This document shows, piece after piece, positions 1 to 4,794 of a DNA stretch of 5,327 nucleotides; position 1 is the stretch's first letter, and the number at the start of each line of letters is the position of its first letter. Position numbers and translations under genes: made by a program. This DNA is from Alphaproteobacteria bacterium (GTDB taxonomy: Bacteria; Pseudomonadota; Alphaproteobacteria; Micavibrionales; UBA2020): assembly GCA_023136145.1 (NCBI GenBank), contig JAGLRU010000037.1, forward strand, positions 1 through 5,327, given 5' to 3'. Under the pieces are notes generated by a model that did no database searches, had not been told where the DNA came from, and saw only the letters and a program-made list of their open reading frames with translations.

Positions 1-39
1 CTATTTGACAGGTCAAGTATTGGCAACAAGCTTGGCTTA

Positions 40-483
40 TTACTCCCTCATATCCCTTTGCGTACGTTCCAAACGCTCATGACGCTCCTGCGCTTCGAGA
101 CTTAAGATAGCGATGGGACGCGCCTCAAGACGTTTAATGGAGATTGGTTCACCTGTCTCTTCGCAATATCCGTAAGTTCCTTCTTCGGTTTTCTCAAGAG
201 CGGCGTTAATCTTGGAAATCAGCTTACGTTCACGATCCCGCGTCCGCAATTCAATCGCATGATCCGTTTCTGCGGAAGCTCGGTCAGCAATATCCGGTTT
301 TTGAAGATTGTCTTCCTGCATTTCCTTGATAGTCTCGTTCGACTCAACCAAAAGCTCGGAACGCCAGTGCAGCAGTTTTTGACGAAAATATTCCAGCATC
401 ACAGGATTCATAAACTTCTCCTTTTTGGAGGGTTTGTAATCCGGTGGCAGAATGGTTGATGAAGCTTCCTGCAATACGTTCAT
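40..483 (-). CDS. dksA: DksA-type RNA polymerase-binding transcription factor (zinc-finger-degenerate alphaproteobacterial form)
   Basis: The 147-residue protein is close to E. coli DksA (151 aa) and aligns at a constant offset of 7. DksA binds in the RNA polymerase secondary channel and, with ppGpp, adjusts transcription of rRNA and amino-acid genes. The coiled-coil tip motif DxxDxA is intact (D64, D67, A69), followed by the conserved ELRTRDRERKLI stretch (79-90) and the GYCEETGEPI and RLEARPIA blocks (105-125). Of the four zinc-binding cysteines only C107 remains; the other positions are T110, S128 and A131, so tetrahedral zinc binding is not expected. This is usual in alphaproteobacteria. 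The start at 481-483 has AGGA 8 nt upstream, and a ~24-residue leader before FMNP is normal in these homologues. It lies downstream of fliX on the same strand, 108 bp away, probably with its own promoter. The family call is firm; the lack of zinc is inferred. Confidence 0.96.
   Translation of the reverse strand: MNVLQEASSTILPPDYKPSKKEKFMNPVMLEYFRQKLLHWRSELLVESNETIKEMQEDNLQKPDIADRASAETDHAIELRTRDRERKLISKINAALEKTEEGTYGYCEETGEPISIKRLEARPIAILSLEAQERHERLERTQRDMRE
411..423 (-). promoter_or_regulatory. Strong internal Shine-Dalgarno before Met25 of dksA
   Basis: On the minus strand AAGGAG (418-423) lies 6 nt before the in-frame ATG of Met25 (409-411). It is a better ribosome binding site than the AGGA at the annotated start. 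Initiation here would give a 123-residue DksA beginning MNPVML. Homologues usually carry the leader, so the long form is preferred; the site may be a chance product of the Lys-Glu-Lys codons. Confidence 0.35.
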
Positions 484-531
484 GGATGTTTTCCTAATTT
501 AATAACGGTAATACAAAATTTAAGAACTTTC

Positions 532-540
532 ATTGTAACA
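532..540 (-). promoter_or_regulatory. Putative housekeeping promoter of dksA (extended -10)
   Basis: Read on the minus strand, the sequence is TGTTACAAT: a TG-N extension followed by TACAAT, a 5 of 6 match to the sigma-70-type -10. The -35 region about 16-17 bp upstream (TTCAAT or TTTCAA) matches only 3 of 6, as is tolerated with an extended -10. Transcription would start near position 525, giving a leader of about 40 nt before the dksA ATG. It would let dksA be expressed independently of fliX. Confidence 0.4.
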
Positions 541-591
541 GTCTGGAACGAAAATTGAAATACTTGAAAAATTCCGGAAAAATTATTTTAC

Positions 592-1029
592 TTAACTATC
601 GACATTTTCCAGCTTTGCCAGTTCCACCTGAGCGCGTAAATCAACTTCATCAAGGATTTCGGCAAGTCTTGGATCCATAACCTTATCCCGATGGGTGGAA
701 ATTGTATGCGCCAATTGCGAAAGAACGTTTTTCGGTAATTCCCCCGTTAGCAACCCAATGCGGACTTTTTCCAAGTGCTCCATCAAGTCAGAAGCTCGTT
801 TTCTGGCTTTCCGATTGGATTCCTCCGACGTGCTTCCATCAGCCTCCTGCAACGCCAAAAGCGAGTCAAGTGCTCCAACGGAAGCCGCGCGCACAACTGG
901 CGACTGCGATTCAGTTTCCTCTGCCTTATGAATCATGGAGTCGAACGTACCATCGCCGCCGCGCTTCTTCGCGCTCGATTTGGAGGCACTCCGTGTGCCT
1001 GATGTTTTATCGGAATTCTCAACTTTCAT
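592..1029 (-). CDS. fliX: Flagellar assembly regulator FliX
   Basis: This 145-residue protein has the usual FliX length and layout: a short MKV start, a basic Ser/Lys-rich low-complexity N-terminus (about 5-25), a conserved GALDSLLALQE block (52-62), a helical middle (78-99, ending LLTGELP) and the family's signature C-terminus DPRLAEILDEVDLRAQVELAKL-like block (119-140). In Caulobacter, FliX is a trans-acting factor that binds FlbD and makes activation of sigma-54-dependent flagellar genes depend on completion of the early basal body; it acts in the cytoplasm. Here it is divergent from flgI, as in Caulobacter. The ATG at 1027-1029 fits homologues, but no Shine-Dalgarno precedes it; the 15 bases upstream are nearly all A and T. 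Identity is firm from the C-terminal signature; the partnership with a local FlbD is inferred, since flbD is not in the window. Confidence 0.92.
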   Translation of the reverse strand: MKVENSDKTSGTRSASKSSAKKRGGDGTFDSMIHKAEETESQSPVVRAASVGALDSLLALQEADGSTSEESNRKARKRASDLMEHLEKVRIGLLTGELPKNVLSQLAHTISTHRDKVMDPRLAEILDEVDLRAQVELAKLENVDS

Positions 1030-1034
1030 ATTTA

Positions 1035-1064
1035 TATATAAGCATCATAAAGCTTTAAAACCAA
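1035..1064 (-). promoter_or_regulatory. Possible fliX promoter placing transcription start at or near the ATG
   Basis: On the minus strand TTGGTT (1059-1064, 3 of 6 match to TTGACA) and TATATA (1035-1040, 4 of 6 match to TATAAT) are separated by 18 bp. TATATA ends 5 nt before the fliX ATG, so the mRNA would be leaderless, which would agree with the missing ribosome binding site. An alternative -10, TAAAAT at 1092-1097 (5 of 6), lacks a good -35 and would give a leader of about 55 nt. Weak by sequence alone. Confidence 0.25.
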
Positions 1065-1066
1065 TC

Positions 1067-1079
1067 GGCAATATTTGCC
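1067..1079. promoter_or_regulatory. 13-bp palindrome, candidate FlbD (ftr-like) enhancer site
   Basis: GGCAA-TAT-TTGCC is a perfect 5-bp inverted repeat around a 3-bp centre. Its centre lies about 105 bp upstream of the predicted sigma-54 start site of flgI, where NtrC-type activators such as Caulobacter FlbD normally bind. It also lies 38 bp upstream of the fliX ATG, so it could influence fliX in the opposite sense. The palindrome and spacing are seen directly; assignment to FlbD is inferred from the fliX/flgI setting. Confidence 0.5.
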
Positions 1080-1151
1080 TCTCACCAAAGTATTTTATCG
1101 TCATTTTTCGACAACTCACGGATAACCCGCTGATAATCATAGTTTTTACTC

Positions 1152-1167
1152 TGGCATGGTTCTGGCA
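1152..1167 (+). promoter_or_regulatory. Sigma-54 (RpoN) promoter of flgI
   Basis: TGGCATGGTTCTGGCA matches the -24/-12 consensus TGGCAYR-N4-TTGCW with a single deviation (TGGCA for TTGCA at -12). The -24 GG (1153-1154) and -12 GC (1165-1166) have exactly the required spacing. The predicted start is near 1178, giving a leader of about 51 nt. Sigma-54 control of flgI agrees with the FliX/FlbD class of flagellar hierarchy. It probably drives flgI, flgJ and the FlgN-like gene. Confidence 0.75.
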
Positions 1168-1190
1168 TCTCCCTTTATTGGGAAAAAGAA

Positions 1191-1213
1191 TTCATTGCGT
1201 GAAAAGCAATGAA
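1191..1213 (+). other. Stem-loop in the flgI 5' leader, abutting the ribosome binding site
   Basis: TTCATTGC (1191-1198) and GCAATGAA (1206-1213) form a perfect 8-bp stem around a 7-nt loop, GTGAAAA. It begins about 13 nt after the predicted sigma-54 start and ends one base before the AAGGA ribosome binding site (1215-1219). No U-run follows, so it is not an intrinsic terminator. It could stabilise the mRNA or affect translation; no function is established. Confidence 0.55.
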
Positions 1214-1228
1214 CAAGGATGGATAGAA

Positions 1229-2374
1229 ATGAAAACACATTTAAAAAGACTGCATCGATTGTTTCTTTTAACAATACTAGCGACAGGCATGGTCGAAAGT
1301 GCTTTTATTTCCTCCGCACAGGCAGACATCACCACACGCATCAAGGATATCGTCGAGTTCGAGGGTGTCCGCGATAATATGCTGGTTGGATATGGCCTTG
1401 TCGTTGGACTGAACGGCACTGGAGACTCTCTCAACAACTCACCCTTCACCCAGCAAAGCATTATCGGGATGATGGAACGCTTGGGGATCAACGTCCGCGA
1501 CGAATCCATGAACACCAAAAACATCGCTGCGGTTATGGTCACCGGCTTACTGCCACCCTTCACAAATCAAGGCTCTCACATTGATGTTACAGTTTCTGCT
1601 CTTGGCGATGCAAAAAGTCTACAAGGAGGCACATTGCTCGTCACACCCCTTCTCGGAGCAGACGGATTGGTTTATTCCGTAGCACAGGGACCAGTCTCTA
1701 TCGCCGGATTCAGTGCCAAAGGTGATGCCGGATCCGTCACACAAAACATCCCAACGACAGGACGCATTTCTTCCGGCGCAATCGTTGAGCGCGAAATTCC
1801 ATTCGCTCTGGCACAAATGACCTCTACACGCCTATCCCTACGCAATCCCGATTTCACCACAGCCCGCCGCATCGCCGGAGCCATTAACGATCATCTAAAA
1901 TTTCAGGCCGCGTCCGCGCAAAACCCCGCATCCGTCGAACTCAAAATACCTCCCGGATACAAAGCAGGCATGGTCAACCTGATTACCGACATTGAACGGC
2001 TTGCCATCCAACCCGACCAGATGGCTCGTGTTGTGATCGATGAGAGATCCGGCATCATCGTAATGGGCAGGGACGTAAGAATCTCGACCATCGCGCTCGC
2101 ACAGGGCAACCTGACAATCCGAATCACCGAAACACCGCAGGTATCGCAGCCACAACCTTTCTCGCAGCAAGGCTCAACGGTGCTCGTCCCCCGCAGCAAC
2201 ATTCAGATTGACGACAGCGGCGACAAGAAAATCGCCCTCATACCTGAAGGTGTCAGCCTGCAAGAACTTGTTTCAAACCTCAATGCGCTTGGCGTTGGCC
2301 CACGAGACATCATCACAATCCTTCAGTCCATCAAAGCTTCCGGTGCGCTGCAAGCCGACATTCAGGTGATGTGA
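1229..2374 (+). CDS. flgI: Flagellar P-ring protein FlgI
   Basis: FlgI is exported by Sec and polymerises around the rod to form the periplasmic P-ring, part of the flagellar bushing. The 381-residue product fits the family (about 365-375). A signal peptide spans 1-32: basic KTHLKRLHR, a hydrophobic LFLLTILATG core and a SSAQA cleavage site before D33. The mature protein opens with conserved RIKDIVEFEGVRDNMLVGYG and VGLNGTGDS (37-66), and ends with GVGPRDIITILQSIKASGAL, as the family does. The ATG at 1229 was chosen because it gives the signal peptide and has AAGGA (1215-1219) 9 nt upstream; in-frame codons before it reach into fliX and lack family similarity. The protein contains no cysteine, so it cannot form the disulfide known in E. 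coli FlgI. First gene after the sigma-54 promoter; its stop lies 1 bp from flgJ. Confidence 0.97.
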   Translation: MKTHLKRLHRLFLLTILATGMVESAFISSAQADITTRIKDIVEFEGVRDNMLVGYGLVVGLNGTGDSLNNSPFTQQSIIGMMERLGINVRDESMNTKNIAAVMVTGLLPPFTNQGSHIDVTVSALGDAKSLQGGTLLVTPLLGADGLVYSVAQGPVSIAGFSAKGDAGSVTQNIPTTGRISSGAIVEREIPFALAQMTSTRLSLRNPDFTTARRIAGAINDHLKFQAASAQNPASVELKIPPGYKAGMVNLITDIERLAIQPDQMARVVIDERSGIIVMGRDVRISTIALAQGNLTIRITETPQVSQPQPFSQQGSTVLVPRSNIQIDDSGDKKIALIPEGVSLQELVSNLNALGVGPRDIITILQSIKASGALQADIQVM

Positions 2375-2375
2375 C

Positions 2376-2681
2376 ATGATAAACGCCGCAGTTTTTTCAC
2401 CATCCTCCATCTCCCAGCCCATAACGGGAAATCTGAGTCCGCAGCAAATCGAACAGACAAAAGCAGCGGCTCAAGATTTCGAGGCCGTATTTCTCTCCGA
2501 AATGATGTCTCACATGTTCAAAGGCATCAAAACCGATTCAGTCTTTGGCGGCGGTGCGGGAGAAGATATTTTCCGTGGAATGCTCGTGCAAGAGTACGGC
2601 AAGCAAATGGCCAACGGTCACGGCATTGGCATTTCCGACCAGCTTCAGAAAGTCATGATTCAAATGCAACAGCAACTGTAA
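2376..2681 (+). CDS. flgJ: Rod-binding protein FlgJ, short form without muramidase domain (CheL-like)
   Basis: This 101-residue protein corresponds to the N-terminal rod-capping domain of FlgJ. In enteric bacteria FlgJ is about 313 aa and adds a C-terminal peptidoglycan hydrolase domain, which is absent here. Alphaproteobacteria commonly have this single-domain form, called CheL in Caulobacter. Visible signatures are AAQDFEAVFLSEMM (31-44) and FGGGAGEDIFRGML followed by QEYGKQMANGHGIGISDQL (57-90). FlgJ acts in the periplasm as the assembly scaffold for the rod, so a separate hydrolase must open the cell wall. There is no signal peptide, consistent with export through the flagellar type III apparatus. 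The ATG lies 1 bp after the flgI stop, with AGGTGA inside the end of flgI as a ribosome binding site, so the genes are probably translationally coupled. Confidence 0.93.
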   Translation: MINAAVFSPSSISQPITGNLSPQQIEQTKAAAQDFEAVFLSEMMSHMFKGIKTDSVFGGGAGEDIFRGMLVQEYGKQMANGHGIGISDQLQKVMIQMQQQL

Positions 2682-2693
2682 GGAGAACACACC

Positions 2694-3176
2694 ATGCAAA
2701 AAGAAAATATCAAAATCACTCCAAAGGAAAATCAGAAGCCACCCCTGAGTTTACAAGTGCAGGAGACTCTAATCGTGATTTCCGCCTTTTCTAACCTATT
2801 GGTCAAAGAAACAAAAGCCCTAAAGAAAGCAAATTTCAAAACCATAAAGACCTTGCAAGCAGACAAAAAACTTTTAGCAAAACAATACCATGCCAATATC
2901 ACGGCTCTTTCCGCACGCAGAGAAGAATTGCAAGAGCTTGATCTTGCTCTCCGCGAGAAACTGAACAAGGAACGCGCCAGCTTCTCCGTCATCCTTGAAG
3001 AAAACCTGCAAGCTCTTGATCTGGCTCAGAACAGCACTAAACGTCTAGTCAACCGCATTCTGGAAGCTGCCCGTCACGCCGTAACGGAAGAGCGTCAAAC
3101 CAATTATTCAAACGATGGGAAAGCAATGGCCTACAAATCCGCCTCACTATCTCTATCAATCGATCAAAGCCTGTAA
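2694..3176 (+). CDS. FlgN/FlbY-like flagellar coiled-coil protein, probable export chaperone
   Basis: This 160-residue protein is almost entirely helical in pattern and has no signal peptide, membrane segment or cysteine. Its layout resembles FlgN: a helix with LLVKETKALKKANF (35-48), where an early E-x-x-A-L-x-x-x-D/N-F motif is typical, then a long charged coiled coil (49-100), an ENLQALDLAQ segment (103-112), and a helix around RLVNRILEAA (117-126). The Ser-rich tail (138-160, ending SIDQSL) resembles tails in alphaproteobacterial homologues. FlgN chaperones the hook-filament junction proteins FlgK and FlgL. The position directly after flgI and flgJ matches the third gene, flbY, that I recall from the Caulobacter flgI region. 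A strong AAGGAG (2680-2685) overlaps the flgJ stop and is 8 nt from the ATG. Flagellar membership is well supported; the chaperone role is inferred from similarity of pattern, so no symbol is given. Confidence 0.72.
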   Translation: MQKENIKITPKENQKPPLSLQVQETLIVISAFSNLLVKETKALKKANFKTIKTLQADKKLLAKQYHANITALSARREELQELDLALREKLNKERASFSVILEENLQALDLAQNSTKRLVNRILEAARHAVTEERQTNYSNDGKAMAYKSASLSLSIDQSL

Positions 3177-3193
3177 TGACTAAAAACCGAACA

Positions 3194-3209
3194 TGGCATG
3201 AAACCTGCA
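3194..3209 (+). promoter_or_regulatory. Sigma-54 (RpoN) promoter of fliK
   Basis: TGGCATGAAACCTGCA matches TGGCAYR-N4-TTGCW except for C in place of the first T of the -12 element. GG (3195-3196) and GC (3207-3208) have the exact required spacing. The predicted start is near 3220, leaving a leader of about 24 nt with the AGGAGG ribosome binding site. It lies in the 67-bp gap after the FlgN-like gene, so fliK and flgD can be transcribed separately from the upstream operon. Confidence 0.78.
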
Positions 3210-3231
3210 AGGCTACAGTAGGAATATCTTC

Positions 3232-3246
3232 AGGAGGTTCTTTGTG
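3232..3246 (+). promoter_or_regulatory. Ribosome binding site fixing the GTG start of fliK
   Basis: A consensus AGGAGG (3232-3237) is followed after 6 nt by GTG (3244-3246). The first in-frame ATG (Met7, 3262-3264) has no comparable site, so GTG is the start codon. Confidence 0.85.
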
Positions 3247-4782
3247 AACGTCACGAATCTTATGTCAGCGATGCAAAATCAGGGGATGATAAGTCCCCCG
3301 CAAGAACATGCCGAAGGCTCGGATTCGCAAGACTTACTAAGCTTTCTGACTTCCCTTACACAGCAACTTCAAACAACTCCGCAAAGTACTGAAACAGATA
3401 CGACAACACAAATCTCACCGGACGACCTACAGGCTCTGACGGAAAAAATTGCCGCCATGCTGCAAGATGGGAAACCTCTGCCGGCTTCCCTGCAATCCCT
3501 GACACCGGATGACTTAGCAACGCAGATCGCCGAAATGCTTCAAAAAAATAACGGCATCTTTTGCATCCAATCCTCACTAAATAGCGATCTAGCGGCGTTC
3601 CTATCATCAGAAATTCAGGAGACTATCCCGAAAGACAACATCTCTCAAAAAGATATAATCGCACTTCTGAACAAAATCCATGACTTAATCGCAAAGAACA
3701 GCGACCCAACGAAAATACCATCATTCCTTCAAACGCAAGATACGTCAGCTCCAACAGATACCACCCTCCTGCTTCAACAATTGAAAGACAAAATCGCACA
3801 GCTCTCAACAACCACTGATGAAACTGGCAATGATGCACTCCTACAGCTTACAGAAGAGCTTATCCTGTTTCTCAAAGAGAATGGCATAGAACAGCCCGTC
3901 ATTGAACATCAACTGGCTGTACTCACCAAATTCTTAGGGCAGGAAAAACCGCTAACTCCCGGGGGCACATCCACAACAACACTAGCTCAAACGCCAACAC
4001 TTCCGGCAGGAAACACAGAAACGCTCGCCCACACAACAGCTCAACAGAATGCAACGAAGAACACAACGCCTCACCAACCACAGGCGGCAACACCGACACA
4101 AAATACAGAGCCACCACAACAACAGCCACTAACGGCAAGAATTGCCGGTTTAGGCATCAGTTCGTCTACGCTCCATGCCATGACCACTACTGGTGATGGA
4201 GGTTTCAGTTCCGACGGCTTCGGCTCGCAAACTGGTGGACAACAGCAAGGATTGGCCAGCGACGCAAAGACTCTATCGCCCTTCTCCGTAGATACGCTAA
4301 ACACCCAGAACTTTACGAATTATCTTACCTCAGCACGCAGCCAGCCAAGCCCTCTCACGCAGATGGTCAATTTGCAATTACAGCGCGGAATCAACTCCAG
4401 AATCGAGAGCATGACCCTGCAATTGGAACCAGCCGAGCTGGGTCGCCTTGACATCAAACTAAAATTCGGGAAAGACGGCAAAATCAGTGCACACATGACA
4501 GTCGATAAACCGGAAACACTGGCACTTCTGCAAAAAGATTCGCCCCACCTCGAAAAAATTCTGCAACAAACCGGACTTGATGCCGACGAAAATTCTCTAA
4601 GCTTTGATCTACGTCAGCAAAGCAATCAGCAATCCACAGAAGAGTATGACAGCAGCAACGGCGATGCAGACGAATTCGCCGCACATATAAACGGAACGTC
4701 CGCCGAAAAAACCCTTCAAGCACAAATAGCAATGCAAACAAACGGATACATCACGCAAAGCGGCGTGAACATCATGGTTTAG
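3244..4782 (+). CDS. fliK: Flagellar hook-length control protein FliK
   Basis: FliK is exported during hook growth, measures hook length and switches the export gate from hook-type to filament-type substrates through its C-terminal domain. The 512-residue product has the expected two-part form. The N-terminal part is hydrophilic and rich in Gln, Thr and Ser, with helical stretches and a linker of Pro, Thr, Gln and Ala (about 239-299). The C-terminal hook-length domain spans about 370-465: a lead-in LTQMVNLQLQRGI (371-383), then the diagnostic LQLEPAELGRLDIKL (392-406), a FGKDGKISAHMTV strand pair (408-420), LALLQKDSPHLEKIL (426-440) and TGLDADENSL. The N-terminal part has diverged, as is normal for FliK, so identification rests on the C-terminal domain. 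It has its own sigma-54 promoter and a GTG start, and lies 12 bp upstream of flgD, its partner in hook assembly. Confidence 0.93.
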   Translation: MNVTNLMSAMQNQGMISPPQEHAEGSDSQDLLSFLTSLTQQLQTTPQSTETDTTTQISPDDLQALTEKIAAMLQDGKPLPASLQSLTPDDLATQIAEMLQKNNGIFCIQSSLNSDLAAFLSSEIQETIPKDNISQKDIIALLNKIHDLIAKNSDPTKIPSFLQTQDTSAPTDTTLLLQQLKDKIAQLSTTTDETGNDALLQLTEELILFLKENGIEQPVIEHQLAVLTKFLGQEKPLTPGGTSTTTLAQTPTLPAGNTETLAHTTAQQNATKNTTPHQPQAATPTQNTEPPQQQPLTARIAGLGISSSTLHAMTTTGDGGFSSDGFGSQTGGQQQGLASDAKTLSPFSVDTLNTQNFTNYLTSARSQPSPLTQMVNLQLQRGINSRIESMTLQLEPAELGRLDIKLKFGKDGKISAHMTVDKPETLALLQKDSPHLEKILQQTGLDADENSLSFDLRQQSNQQSTEEYDSSNGDADEFAAHINGTSAEKTLQAQIAMQTNGYITQSGVNIMV

Positions 4783-4794
4783 GAGAAATAAAAA

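Noticed and set aside
5..16. TTGACAGGTCAA inverted repeat downstream of dksA, considered as a terminator or operator
   Set aside because: The arms are 5 bp with a 2-bp centre, too tight for an RNA hairpin, and no T-run follows on the dksA strand. No terminator could be supported in the 39 bases after dksA.
566..583. AATTCCGGAA-type palindrome between fliX and dksA as a terminator
   Set aside because: The core TTCCGGAA leaves no loop, flanking pairing is only A/T and imperfect, and there is no clear U-tract geometry.
702..1058. Rightward open frame of 118 codons opposite fliX
   Set aside because: It lies antisense to a recognised gene, has no credible ribosome binding site or family motif, and is a by-product of fliX codon use.
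1042..1060. CtrA box (TTAA-N7-TTAA) upstream of fliX
   Set aside because: On the minus strand TTAA is followed after 7 nt by TGAT, so the second half-site is missing.
935..1228. In-frame extension of flgI upstream, overlapping fliX on the opposite strand
   Set aside because: It has no family similarity, would put a second hydrophobic stretch before a good signal peptide, and runs over the fliX coding region and the sigma-54 promoter. The ATG at 1229 has a ribosome binding site.
1192..1563. Leftward open frame of 123 codons across the flgI start
   Set aside because: It is antisense to the flgI signal peptide and conserved N-terminus and shows no recognisable domain.
3885..3901. TGGCATAGAACAGCCC in fliK as a sigma-54 promoter
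   Set aside because: The -12 region lacks TTGC at the right position and the site is deep inside fliK.
4071..4304. Leftward Cys/Val-rich open frame in the fliK linker
   Set aside because: Its composition is the direct mirror of the ACA/CAA-rich Thr/Gln codons of the FliK linker; there is no ribosome binding site.
4519..4536. TGGCACTTCTGCAA in fliK as an internal sigma-54 promoter for flgD
   Set aside because: The GG-to-GC distance is 3 bp too short, which sigma-54 does not tolerate.
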